33,465 nt of DNA from Hondaea fermentalgiana (GCA_014084085.1 NPFB01000095.1:164808-198272); one strand, 5' to 3'. Counted from the stretch's first letter, positions 18,885 through 27,921 are shown. Made by a program: numbers and translations. Notes: generated by a model not told the origin, from the sequence alone.

Positions 18885-18997
18885 AAATGGAAGACATTGC
18901 TTCGAATGGAATGAAGTTGGAATGCAAAGTACAATCATAAAAAAGCTACTTGCTATTGTTTGATTTTTTTTGCTTTTAGTTATTCCCGAGACGCTGC

Positions 18998-20743
18998 TCA
19001 AGAAAACTGGATGCCAACGCGTGCCTTGGACATCTTGCTACCAATGTAAATGTCACAGTAGTGGATCTTGTTCTTCTCCTCAGCCGTAAGAGCGTGCGCA
19101 TTGCCGGGATGAGTAAGCGTCAACGAGGCACGGAGGCGGTAACGGCGAGACTTGATCTCAACGTGGTCACGCTTTCCAGTGTGACCACCAGCAATGATGA
19201 GACCGCGATTTTTCCAGCCACCCTGGTCGAACTTGCGAAACTCGCAGTCAGCCATGATACCATGAGTAATGAGAAAAGGGTCTTGCTTTTCCTGAGGAAT
19301 GTTATCACGAAGCATAACAAAGTTGAGCGTGACGCTCGATTTTGTCTTGGGACCACCAGATTTACGCGTAGTCGTGACCTCGAACTCAGGCTGCCACGAG
19401 GTCCGCTTGGTCGGGTCATAGTCGATTTTCACCGTGATGAAATCGTCACCATAGTCAAGCGTCTGAAAATGGAGGCCCGTTTGGTGCCAGTAGTCCTTGC
19501 CGAACTGATTCACAAGGTAGCTGCTCTTAGCAACATTGTCAAGTGCGTGGTCACTCCAGCCCCGGTGGCCGCCATGCGCGTTGGAACCCTGCTCTTTCTC
19601 GTAATCATCGTCAAAAGAGGACTCGGATTTCCAAAAGGAAAACCAGTGGTTCGTGCCGTAGGTGCGATCCTTCCAGACGAGCGCAGTGGGTTCCGTGCGA
19701 TGGTAGGCGTCGGGGGTGCGTAGCGTGTAGGTTTTGCCGGGGGTGAGGTGGATGAACTGGTCAGGTGTCAGCCAGTCCATGCGGTGAGCTTGGGCAGGAA
19801 GCACACCAGCAGGGCCAGCCTCGTCAATGGGTGGAATGTACTTGGATCCACCCTGAACAGAAAGGGTGTCACCGTACTCTTTAACAAATTTCCATGTGCC
19901 ATCTTCATTCCTGTAGTTGGTACGGAGAGAGTGGCCGAGACCCAGGTTATGGAGAAACTCGTGCCACGCGCAGGGAAGACTGGCGTTCTTAAGGATGGGG
20001 AACCCACCGCCCGATCCGTTGCCACCAAACGGGTTGAGAACCTTGCCGGGCTTCATGAGGACCTGGGCAAGGTAGTTGCGCTCCGACGACATCGGCGAGT
20101 CGTCCTCGTCGTCCGACGAGGAGTCGAGCGACTCGGGGGCCTCATCATCGGATTCATGGATGTCTTCTTGTTTGAACATGTTCTTGTCAGCACTTCGCGG
20201 GCCCAGGATGGATCCGAGAAAGAGGCCCGCTCTCCTGCTCTTCTTGGCCTTGGTCTTGGCTCGCATGATATTGCGAACCACGTCCTTGAACCGCTTCGAG
20301 GCGGGGATGCTCATCTGGTCGCCCTTGAGCTCCAGCCCCGTTTCGATGCGCTCAAAGCCGATGCCCAATTGTGGGGCGACGTCAAAGGTGTTGTTGCTCC
20401 AGAGCTTTAACTTGGAGAAAAAGATGTCAGCCCATTCTTTGTCGGACACAATGGGGAACTTGTCCTCGGGGATGCCATACATGGTTTCGTTGAGTACATT
20501 TGTGTACTCGGCGTGTAGGAACTGCATCCGCACTTTTCGCGGTGCCGTGCCCTTGTTCGGATTGGGGAAGATGCCTTCATCGAACTCTGCTTGTTCAAGC
20601 GAGTCGTCCACCTTGAAGGTCAGAACGGTCTTGCCCGCATATGGCTTGAAAATGGGCGTCTCGCCCTCGTCCTGGGCCACGGCTGCCCATGCGAACGCCA
20701 GGAGCGCCACGCACAGCACCGCCACCATCGTCGACGTCTTCAT
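18998..20743 (-). CDS. Secreted gametolysin-like (M11-type) zinc metallopeptidase
   Basis: A 581-residue protein starting at ATG 20743. Residues 1-23 are a signal peptide (Lys-Thr start, VALLAFAWAAVA core, cleavage before QDEGE). A zinc site HEFLHNLGLGH (His261, Glu262, His265, Gly268, His271) has the full metzincin HExxHxxGxxH spacing. A downstream AHRMDWL with Met322 fits the Met-turn and the GW-like strand of peptidase family M11. The region before the zinc site contains a dibasic-rich patch (KTKAKKSRR, residues ~163-171), which might be a propeptide cleavage site, and a Ser/Asp/Glu-rich acidic insert (~195-220). The C-terminal ~230 residues are beta-rich. M11 members (Chlamydomonas gametolysin, Volvox VMPs) digest Hyp-rich walls; a wall or matrix substrate here is inference. 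Neighbouring secreted transglutaminase suggests the same compartment. Confidence 0.8.
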   Translation of the reverse strand: MKTSTMVAVLCVALLAFAWAAVAQDEGETPIFKPYAGKTVLTFKVDDSLEQAEFDEGIFPNPNKGTAPRKVRMQFLHAEYTNVLNETMYGIPEDKFPIVSDKEWADIFFSKLKLWSNNTFDVAPQLGIGFERIETGLELKGDQMSIPASKRFKDVVRNIMRAKTKAKKSRRAGLFLGSILGPRSADKNMFKQEDIHESDDEAPESLDSSSDDEDDSPMSSERNYLAQVLMKPGKVLNPFGGNGSGGGFPILKNASLPCAWHEFLHNLGLGHSLRTNYRNEDGTWKFVKEYGDTLSVQGGSKYIPPIDEAGPAGVLPAQAHRMDWLTPDQFIHLTPGKTYTLRTPDAYHRTEPTALVWKDRTYGTNHWFSFWKSESSFDDDYEKEQGSNAHGGHRGWSDHALDNVAKSSYLVNQFGKDYWHQTGLHFQTLDYGDDFITVKIDYDPTKRTSWQPEFEVTTTRKSGGPKTKSSVTLNFVMLRDNIPQEKQDPFLITHGIMADCEFRKFDQGGWKNRGLIIAGGHTGKRDHVEIKSRRYRLRASLTLTHPGNAHALTAEEKNKIHYCDIYIGSKMSKARVGIQFS

Positions 20744-20960
20744 CGTAGCTTTCTCTCCTTTCTCTCCTCAATGCAAGGCGAGTCGAGGCGAGTCGAGGCG
20801 AGGCAAAGGCTCGAGGCACGAGCAGAGCGCGAGACCGGCCGTGGTCTGGCGTTCAAACCCGATCACGGAATCCCAAAATGCGATGCGCACGAGCCCGCTT
20901 TCGTCCCAAGCAGCCCGGCTACGCCAGCTGCGTGTAAGGAACTTCGCCCGCCGCCCGCCC

Positions 20961-20996
20961 GCACGCACGCACGCGCGCACGCACGCACGCACGCCC
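20961..20996. repeat. GCAC tetranucleotide repeat
   Basis: Tandem CACG units with one GCGC interruption, about 220 bases upstream of the metallopeptidase start. Confidence 0.85.
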
Positions 20997-21804
20997 GCGC
21001 TCTCCGCCGCCCGTGCGGATCGCCACCGGGATCGCCTTCTTGCTTTGCCTTGCCGCTTTCGCTTTTGCTCGTAAGGCCTCGAGTCGTGGCCGGTCACAAC
21101 GACGCCGCTCTTTTAAGCCCACACCCGCGCCCCCGCGCCCCTCTGCCGCCCTCTGCCGCCTCCCGCTCGCAGTGGCGCCTGAGGCGACGCTCTTCTTTTC
21201 CGAAGCTGCCGCGCCTTTCTGGGGCCAGAGGCGCCCCCCTTGGCCGCAGATCTCGTGCCGCTACTCTCGGAGACTGCGCCCCCTCAGAACATTTGGATGG
21301 AACGATATCATTTTAAGTAAGGGAAGCGTTCCGAACATGGGGGTATTTAAGAAGCAAAAATCGGACTCTTGCGTGGCGAGGTGCCAGAGGGCGAAAGCAA
21401 CATGACGCGCAAGGGCGAAGGAGGCGAGGTTGGACGCCCGCCCGGCTCGCTCCTCTCGTCCATCTCCGCGTCGCGCCTGGACCGGCCAGGCTCGCGGCTC
21501 TCCTCGCCTGGACTCTCCCTCCCGCGAGGCCTGCCTGCCTGCTCGCCTTCTTGCCGCCTCCCTCCGGGGAGCCTCGCCGCGCCTCGCTTTCCCGCCAGCA
21601 GCCTGGCAGCAGCAGCGGCATGGCGCGCTTGGTCGTTCTCGCGGGCCCTGGAAGAAGCCGCGCGACCATAGTGCGGACAGTGAGTCGCGCGTGGGAAAAA
21701 GAAAGAAAAAGAAGCTGCCACAAGCTAATGTAGTAAGCAGGAAAAGGGAAATCACGCAGCCAGAGGAAAAAGGAAAATTCAAAAGGGGAAAAAATGGAAA
21801 ATAC

Positions 21805-21861
21805 AGAGAGAAAGAAAAGAAAGAAAGAAAAAGAAAGAAAGAAAAAGAAAGAAAGAAAGAA
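21805..21861. repeat. GAAA-rich simple repeat
   Basis: Almost pure purine tract built from GAAA and AAAGA units; the opposite strand is a pyrimidine tract that yields spurious Phe/Ser frames. Confidence 0.85.
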
Positions 21862-22751
21862 ATGTTCTTCGTCTGGGAGCCGATTCGACTGGAGGCCAGC
21901 GCTCGTGGTTGATCGGTCGGTCTCGTCGGCCGGGTCTCTTGGCCGCTGTCCCCGGCTCGCTCGGTCGTGACGGCCGACACCACGTGCCTGCCGCTCCTCC
22001 TGCACTCCTTCGGGTCGCGCTCGTGCCGCCGGCGGTTCGGCCTAGGTCTCTTTTCTTCTTTTATTCCTTTCCTTCGGTGGGTCGTTCGTTTGGTTCTGTG
22101 TGGTGGACGGAAATCTTGCGCGATTCGCAAGATTGGCCCTCCTGGAAGGCGTGCCAACGGCGGTTTCTCGACCAGCTGCAGGTCGGCGCTCTCTTCTGGG
22201 GCGCTCACAGTCAGTCGCTCGCATCCCATCTCCAACCCGTTCATCCATCCATGCATGCAAGGCAAAGAAAGCAACGCGATGCAATCATAATGCATGCATG
22301 GCAAGGCATCCGCAATATCGACAAAGGCGAAAGAGAGGCAGGAAAGGAGGGGCAGAGAGAGGGAAAGCACCAACTGCAAATTGGGTCAGAGGCAGATCAG
22401 GCCGACTCGGTTGATCAGACCAGCCCAGCCCAATCCAACCGAGCTCTGTCCAGCCCTAGCTAGCGTATCAACTCTGAAGGGCCAGATTGTGCCTCCTCCG
22501 AGTCGTGATTCCGGCTGGGGCGCGCAAAGGCGGAAAAGGAAAAGATAACGACTTGGCGAGGTTTCACACTCCAGCATTCAGCCATGCTGTGTTGTCGTCG
22601 TCGTCAGCAGTGGTGGTACCAATGACACTTACATGTTGGACGAGCAACAATGGCCCTAGCACGAGCAGTGAGAGTCGCAGCAACATCTCGTGGCCAAGGA
22701 AGAAACCGATTCTCGCAAGTGTGCGCCATAAGCGCCATAACGTATGCTAAG

Positions 22752-23719
22752 CTAGAGCTCATCGTTAGTGGAAGCCGAAGCAGCCGCAGGTGCAGCCGCG
22801 GAAGCGCCCTGGACGCTACGGAAAACATCCCCCTCGACTCGGTAAATTTGTTTGCGTTTTGACTCAAAGTCAGAAGTCGCAGACACTTCATTGCCTCTCT
22901 GGCCCTCTTGACTCTTGCACTGTTCTTCCTGCAGCTGGGTGCGCTGCTGCTCCTGCTGCTCCTGCTGGGCGACTTGCACGAGACCGAGTTTTTCGCGCAA
23001 GGCGTCAATGTCAACAAATTCTGGCGGCTGCGACTTGTCAGTCACCGTGCCAATGAGGTTCTTGTCTCGAGCAAGGTCTTCATCATAGACCAAAAAAGGC
23101 GTGTCTGGCTGATCGATCTTCATTCGAGCGTACATCACGCCACGCTCTGCGTAATGACGAGCAATCTCGTCCTCGCGCCACGAAACACGAGATTCCTCTT
23201 TCTCGCCATCTTCCGCATCAGCGTCTACTTCTTCTTTTGCATCGCTCGTAGAAGGTGGTAAAGCATCAAGAATGACGCGCTCACGCAAACCCACCACGGC
23301 GCGCGCCAAGAGCATGCTGTGAGGAACCTCGAGCGCGCCTTTTTCGTAGACAGCAAGCACCTCCTCGTCACTCGCGCCTGCCTTTTCCATGGCAAGCGCC
23401 TTGCGTACATAACCTCGCTCCCACGTGGGCTTGAGTCGAATCGCCTCATCGGCGTCGGCAATGGCGGCCTTGAAGTTATCCTGACGATAGTGTCTGCGAG
23501 CATCAAAATGCTGTCCGCGTCAGCGTCGAGCGAACCCTTGAGCTCGTGTCCCTTCTTTTCTCCCACCTCAACTTACGCCAGCGATCGATTCGAATAGAGC
23601 TTCTCGTCCTCAGGGTCGGCCACGAGCGCCCTCGAGTATATTTCTACGGCGCGCGCAAACTCGCCGTTGCCCAGCGCCTCGTTGCCGGCCTCGCGGCTTG
23701 CTTCGTCGGAGGGCTCCAT
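22752..23719 (-). CDS. TPR co-chaperone-like protein, two exons
   Basis: Coding exons are 23719-23577 and 23493-22752, joined across an 83-base intron, giving 294 residues. The N-terminus (residues ~6-80) is a TPR pair closely matching the TPR1 module of Hop/STI1. The splice restores LYSNRSLA-HYRQDNF without a break. The dicarboxylate-clamp positions of Hop (Lys8, Asn12, Asn43, Lys73, Arg77) correspond to Arg9, Asn13, Asn44, Arg74, Arg78: same spacing, basic and Asn chemistry kept. It should therefore bind the EEVD tail of Hsp70 or Hsp90 in the cytosol. The middle (~125-150) is acidic. Residues ~152-225 form a second folded-looking region (W..DE....Y...G..YARMKID) that I cannot assign. The C-terminus is Gln- and Ala-rich. 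The last four residues, NDEL, resemble an ER retrieval tag, but there is no signal peptide. Confidence 0.8.
23494..23576 (-). other. Spliceosomal intron in the TPR gene
   Basis: The minus strand has GTAAGT at the 5' end (23576-23571) and CTCGCAG at the 3' end (ending 23494). A CTGAC lies upstream of the acceptor and could be the branch site. Unspliced, the frame stops at TAA immediately inside the intron; spliced, the TPR reads on in frame, phase 2. Another AG about 17 bases upstream gives the wrong frame. This is the only intron I can support in the window. Confidence 0.9.
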
Positions 23720-24415
23720 TTGGCGCTTTGCGCGAGCCCTGTGCGCGAGCCTTATGCGCCGACTGCGCACCTGACTGCGCGAGCCTGCTGCCAGGCGGTG
23801 CTGTCGACTGGCTCCGCTGCCTTTGCTGCTTTCGTGAAGCGAGGGCCCGCACGCGTGCGCATACACGATCCAGACACTGCAGGCAACGGACTCTGTTTGC
23901 TCCTCCGCGGAATGGCGAGATGAAAAATTCCGCCCAATTGCGTTGCGGCCAAAACATGGTCTGCTTGGCACAGGAGTTCAACTTGCGTGGTGAAAGGTAG
24001 CGAGGGGAGGAGGAGACAAGGAAGCCATGATGAAAAGGATCACGATGATGAGTGGTGTGTATACCTTTCTCAGCGAAAGGTCTCTTGTCATTTTTCGTTT
24101 GCCTTGAACGAGCATGAGCAATTCTTGACCATGGAGCAATTCTTTGAAAGTCAATCTCGTGTTGCAAGCTTGACAAACTTGACGGACCAAAGCCTTTTCG
24201 CACGACGATCTCGGGTCAAAGACCAACGAATGGAAAAAGTTCAACAAGCAAGCAAACAAGCAAGCAAAGATTCAGACTGACACAGGACACAGACGAGTCC
24301 TCGATTCTTCAATACGATGGTGGTATAGTTTGCTAAAGCCGGCGGCTCCTCTTACGAGCTGAACAGAGAGAGAGATCGAGAGAGCTGCCCTGTGGCGGGT
24401 TGTGAGCGAGCACGT
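23720..24415. other. Spacer: TPR promoter side and HMG-CoA reductase 3' flank
   Basis: About 700 bp with no supported gene. The part from 23720 to 23970 is GC-rich and probably holds the TPR leader and promoter; 24000-24415 is more AT-rich, as expected for the 3' untranslated region of the reductase gene. CAAG/CAAA repeats are at about 24243-24268. Confidence 0.45.
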
Positions 24416-25741
24416 CTACTTGCGGTTGAGGGCGAGGTGAGCAGAAATGAGCGCGTTCGAGGACAGCGCAGCGTTGAGCGAAAGCTCTCCAGCAAGCACA
24501 CTGGCCGCGACGATCTCAGCGAGACTGCGGGCGTTACCGCCCGGGTTCTCGCGGTCAGCGCCGGCGACGCCGAGGACCTCAAGGTTCTGGCGCTGAGCAG
24601 GGAGCGTAGTGCCACCGCCGACAGTGCCAACCTCGATGCTGGGCATGGTCACAGAGACGTGGAGGTTCTTGCCCTCGTCGATGGGTTCAAAGAGCACCAT
24701 GCAGTTGCTAGACTCGACGTTTTGCGCCGGATCCTGGCCAGTGGCGAGGTAGATTGCCGTGACGACGTTGGCGGCGTGCGCGTTGTTGCCGCCGATCGAG
24801 CCCGCGAGCGAGGAGCCCACGAGGTTCTTTGTGATGCTGAGCTGCGCAAGATCAGCAATGTTGGTCTTGAGGACCTTTTCGACAATCTCGGCAGAGAGGA
24901 CGACCTCGCAGACGACAGACTTGCCGCGGCCCTGGGTCCAGTTGAGCGCGCTAGGCTTCTTGTCGGTACACATGTTGCTCGAGAGCGAGATGAGCTTGGC
25001 CGGAGAGGTCTGCACGAGCTCCTCGACGATGCGGTTGGTGCCCTTACCAACCATGTTCATGCCCATGGCGTCGCCAGTCTGGGCCTCGAAGCGCAGGTAG
25101 CAGTAGCGTCCGGCAACCGTGGGGGTGACGCTGGTGAGCTTGCCAAAGTTGGTGGTGGTGGCAAAGATGTCCTTGAGCTTTTGCAGCGTCTCGGGCTCCT
25201 TGATCCAGGCGGCAAAGTCGGCGGCCTCCATGGTGCTGTTGAAGCCAAGAACGGGCGAACGCGTCATGCCCTCGCGCACGACGCGGGCCTTGGCACCGCC
25301 GGCCTCGCGGATGGCGCGCGCGCCACGGTTCGTCGAGGCCAAGAGGGCGCCCTCCGTGGTGGCCATGGGCACGTAGTGCGACTTGCCATTGACCTCGAGC
25401 GGGCCCACGACGCCGACAGGGATGGGCAAAAAGCCCACGACGTTCTCGCAGTTGGCGCCCTGCACCTGTTCGTAAAAGGCGGCGGCATCGAACTCGGGGC
25501 CCGTGACGGGGAGTCCCGGCGCGTCGCCGAGGAGCTTCTTCTTGCGTGTCTGGGCGGCCAGCAGGGCGTCGCCCAGCACGGCCTCGAGCTTGTGGTGCGG
25601 GATGTTGTCGATGTCCACGTCGGACGCGGCGCCCGAGCTCGACGACGACGACGCCAGCGACCTCCTGCCGCTCGCGGCCCACGCCTGTCTGCGCGCGCCG
25701 GCCTTGGCCAGCGCCACGCCCGAGCGGACGCCCTGCCTCAT
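24416..25741 (-). CDS. HMGR: HMG-CoA reductase, soluble form with presequence-like N-terminus
   Basis: A 441-residue enzyme starting at the first ATG (25741). It reduces HMG-CoA to mevalonate with NADPH, the committed step of sterol and isoprenoid synthesis. The class I catalytic domain is complete: ENVVGFLPIPVGVVGPL, Glu130 in TTEG, Lys261 in TDKKP, Asp337 in GQDPAQN, and His435 near the C-terminus; spacing (131, 76, 98) is nearly that of human (132, 76, 99). Cofactor segment DAMGMNM is present. There is no membrane or sterol-sensing domain, and the space up to the next gene cannot hold one. Residues 1-40 are rich in Arg, Ala and Ser, lack acidic residues up to ~39 and end in an RRSLAS-like site, resembling a mitochondrial presequence. 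The chain ends two residues after the conserved Asn, so the Ser phosphorylated by AMPK in mammals (Ser872) is absent. Size resembles the soluble trypanosomatid enzyme. Confidence 0.96.
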   Translation of the reverse strand: MRQGVRSGVALAKAGARRQAWAASGRRSLASSSSSSGAASDVDIDNIPHHKLEAVLGDALLAAQTRKKKLLGDAPGLPVTGPEFDAAAFYEQVQGANCENVVGFLPIPVGVVGPLEVNGKSHYVPMATTEGALLASTNRGARAIREAGGAKARVVREGMTRSPVLGFNSTMEAADFAAWIKEPETLQKLKDIFATTTNFGKLTSVTPTVAGRYCYLRFEAQTGDAMGMNMVGKGTNRIVEELVQTSPAKLISLSSNMCTDKKPSALNWTQGRGKSVVCEVVLSAEIVEKVLKTNIADLAQLSITKNLVGSSLAGSIGGNNAHAANVVTAIYLATGQDPAQNVESSNCMVLFEPIDEGKNLHVSVTMPSIEVGTVGGGTTLPAQRQNLEVLGVAGADRENPGGNARSLAEIVAASVLAGELSLNAALSSNALISAHLALNRK

Positions 25742-25761
25742 CTTCTCGCCGCTGCCGCTCC

Positions 25762-25765
<4 letters not shown>

Positions 25766-25801
<36 letters not shown>
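25766..25801. repeat. (CTG)12 repeat in the HMG-CoA reductase leader
   Basis: Twelve perfect CTG units, i.e. (CAG)12 in the transcript, starting about 25 bases before the ATG. There is no in-frame ATG above it, so the encoded polyGln is not expected in the protein. Confidence 0.95.
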
Positions 25802-25802
<1 letters not shown>

Positions 25803-25848
25803 GCGCGCGTGCTCTGTCGCCTGTCTCCAAAAAGCAAAAAGGGTTTGC

Positions 25849-25893
25849 CTTGCCTTGCCTTGCCTCGCCTTGCCTCGCCTTGCCGTGCCTTGT
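25849..25893. repeat. CCTTG/CCTCG pentanucleotide repeat
   Basis: About nine tandem five-base units with T/C variation, in the leader or promoter of the reductase gene. Confidence 0.85.
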
Positions 25894-26373
25894 TTTGGAC
25901 GCTGGTGATGCGCAATCCAACTCGGGCCGACCTGCTCGCGACGCTCGCTCGCTCGCTCCGCCGGCGGGCGGGGGGCTGCGCGGGCGGGCTCGAGGGCGGG
26001 CTCGAGGGCGGCGCCGCGGCCGCGCGCGGGCTCGAGGGCGGGGCGGCGGCGCCGAGGCCGCGGTCTCGGTCTCGGTCTCGATCTTGATCTCGGCGCGGCG
26101 GCGGCGGCTGCTGCTACGTGCGCGCTCGCGTGCTACGCGTGCGCTCCTGGCAAGAAGACGCGATCGGGAACGCGGGGAACCTCGTGTTGGCGTCAGGAAA
26201 GTCGAAATGCTCGTACTACCGGGGCTTCGCTGTTGTTTCTGTGGGCGAGGCGGTCGTGCCGAGACGCCTCGGCGACGCCGGGAAGGGCGACGGGGTCCCG
26301 CGGGGGCGGAGGCGGGGCCGTGAAGCGTGCAGAGATCGAGGCGAGGTGTGGTCGATGTTGGTGGGAAGCCAAA

Positions 26374-26400
26374 GTGGAGATGGAGATGGAGATGGAGATG
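26374..26400. repeat. GGAGAT hexanucleotide repeat
   Basis: Four consecutive GGAGAT units flanked by partial units. Confidence 0.9.
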
Positions 26401-26910
26401 GGATGAAATGGATGATGGTTTGTTTGGAAAAGCGTAGGGGCTGGAGTGAACCTTTTGGGGGGGGGGGATATGAACTGTTCGAGTCCGGGAATGAAACCGT
26501 CCTAGAGGCGCTGTATGAGAGAGAGAGAATCCTTGCAACAGGACGTTCGGCATGTCGACGATTTCTTTTTCAGACAATCATCCTGCGACTGCTACAAAAC
26601 GCAGCACGATAAGCACGAACTGACTTAAAAATCAATTCGCAGCGCATCGAGTGCAGAATCGAAATCAATGGAAAACTAAACAAATCAAAAGGCGTAAAAA
26701 AAATGTAACAAAGAGATTGTGAACTCGTCTTCTCCCCTAGCCACCTCCCTCTCTTATTTCTTCCCCCGCAGAAAGGGAGAAAATGCATGGCGGGAGCGAG
26801 CTGTTGAATCAAAGGCAAACTCACGCGCTGAATCGGTGGCTCGGTGGCTCGGTGGCTCGATCAGACGGTCGATCTATCGCACTATCGAAGCACTTGAGCA
26901 GGAAAGGAAC

Positions 26911-27921
26911 TCAGGATTGAACCGCACCAGAAGAAACGAAGCCACGAAAGGTCTTGCCCTCGCGGTACGTCTTGGCAAGTCGATCGTAAATGGTAAAGAA
27001 GTGACCAAAGTTGTAGTTGAAGGCCGCATGGTGCACGTGATGGTCCTCTGGGATGTTGACGAGAAAGTACTTGAGAATGTAGTCAAAAGGGTTGACATAC
27101 TCGGAGTGAATCATCATAAAGTGCGTGCTATACACCACGCCAAAGGAAATATAGTCCCAGTTGCTCACTGGCAAAAGCTGCGCCGTGGTAAAAAGGGGAA
27201 AGAGAATAAGCGTGACCGTGTCCGCGGTCGAGCCGTCAAACGCATTGAAAAGATGCGGGTTGACAAAGCGGTGATGCGGCTTGTGCGACACCTTGTAAAA
27301 CTCCGGCATGACGTGCTCCAAAATATGAAAAGTGTAGGTGAAAAGGTCCACCACGATGAGCTGCAACGCGACGTTAGACCAGGTCACGGGCGCATCATAG
27401 TCGTAGTAAGATTCAGGCATGAGACGGAACATCCACGTGAGTACGAGATAAGGTCCCATGAGAAAGAACGCGCCCGGGTTGCTGAGATGGTGCTTGACGT
27501 CCTGGGCAAAGGTGCGCTCGTACACGGTCGGCTTCACCTGGATGCGCGGGTTGAACATGGACGGGTCCTTGATGATGGCACGCCTCACATAGTGGTACGT
27601 GAGCAGGCAAACCTGCGCAATGGCCACGCCAGCCAGGCCGCAGTACAGGCCGTGCGGGTCCGGCCAGGTCGCGTGCCGGAAGCGGATCAACTTCTCGGCA
27701 ACGTGGTACAAGCAGTACGCGATGGACGCGAGCGAGATGCCCACCGAGATGTGACGCACCCGCTCGTTGGGTCCCTTCTTGTCCATGCCGGCCAGGCCGC
27801 CCACGAAGAGCAGCGCGCAGCAGCCGGCCAGGACGGCCACCGCGGGCGCCATATCATTCTTGGCCGCCGCCTCCAGCAGGGCCGAGCCCTGGCTCGTCAG
27901 GTTGCCGCTCACGTTGTTCAT
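26911..27921 (-). CDS. Sterol desaturase/hydroxylase-family membrane protein, C-5 desaturase-like
   Basis: A 336-residue protein from ATG 27921 with several hydrophobic membrane segments (~26-45, 60-75, 90-108, 150-165, 180-200, 233-255). The three di-iron histidine clusters of the fatty acid hydroxylase superfamily are present: HILEH (His199, His203), HKPHH (His213, 216, 217) and HHVHH (His294, 295, 297, 298). The segment after the last box (FNYNFGHFFTIYDRLAKTYR) closely follows the ERG3/C-5 sterol desaturase pattern (FNYNYGQFTT.WDR..GSYR), better than the C-4 methyl oxidase one. Family members use O2 and cytochrome b5 in the ER. The reductase and cyclase neighbours support a sterol substrate. 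The first box lacks the HR..HH form typical of ERG3, so a different sterol or lipid position (hydroxylase) remains possible. Confidence 0.8.
   Translation of the reverse strand: MNNVSGNLTSQGSALLEAAAKNDMAPAVAVLAGCCALLFVGGLAGMDKKGPNERVRHISVGISLASIAYCLYHVAEKLIRFRHATWPDPHGLYCGLAGVAIAQVCLLTYHYVRRAIIKDPSMFNPRIQVKPTVYERTFAQDVKHHLSNPGAFFLMGPYLVLTWMFRLMPESYYDYDAPVTWSNVALQLIVVDLFTYTFHILEHVMPEFYKVSHKPHHRFVNPHLFNAFDGSTADTVTLILFPLFTTAQLLPVSNWDYISFGVVYSTHFMMIHSEYVNPFDYILKYFLVNIPEDHHVHHAAFNYNFGHFFTIYDRLAKTYREGKTFRGFVSSGAVQS

Larger units (their letters stand above)
20744..22751. other. Spacer upstream of the metallopeptidase gene
   Basis: About 2 kb without a supported gene. It includes the metallopeptidase leader and promoter with GAGTCGAGGC direct repeats (about 20778-20803), a GCAC repeat (20961-20996), an AT-rich pocket at 21299-21359 with a TATTTAAG element, a GAAA-rich tract (21805-21861), and in the right ~400 bases the 3' flank of the TPR gene. 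Frames encoding Phe/Ser runs or Pro/Arg runs here are translations of these repeats. Confidence 0.45.
25742..26910. other. Spacer: reductase leader and promoter, sterol desaturase 3' flank
   Basis: About 1.2 kb without a supported gene on either strand. Near the reductase start it carries (CTG)12, CCTTG pentamers (~25849-25893), GGGCTCGAGGGC repeats (~25985-26042), CGGTCT hexamers (~26062-26085), GGAGAT hexamers (~26374-26400), an 11-base G run (26457-26467) and TCGGTGGC octamers (~26834-26858). No membrane-domain exon for the reductase was found here. Confidence 0.5.

Noticed and set aside
21261..22379. Long minus-strand frame with Phe/Ser/Leu runs that could be read as membrane segments
   Set aside because: The hydrophobic runs are direct translations of the GAAA simple repeat; flanks are Arg/Pro-rich and not conserved in look.
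23485..23511. Alternative 3' splice site (GGACAG) in the TPR intron, about 17 bases upstream
   Set aside because: Its use shifts the frame away from the TPR repeat and clamp residues; the CTCGCAG site keeps them.
25742..25915. PolyGln-containing N-terminal extension of HMG-CoA reductase
   Set aside because: The extended frame starts at a TTG and has no ATG above 25741; the repeats belong to the leader.
24392..26323. 643-codon open frame antisense to HMG-CoA reductase
   Set aside because: Mirror of a highly conserved catalytic domain; the product is Ala/Arg/Gly/Leu-rich and ends in repeat-derived runs.
26470..26500. GTTCGAGTCC string resembling a tRNA T-loop
   Set aside because: The flanking bases do not form a T stem and no acceptor or D-arm partner is found upstream.
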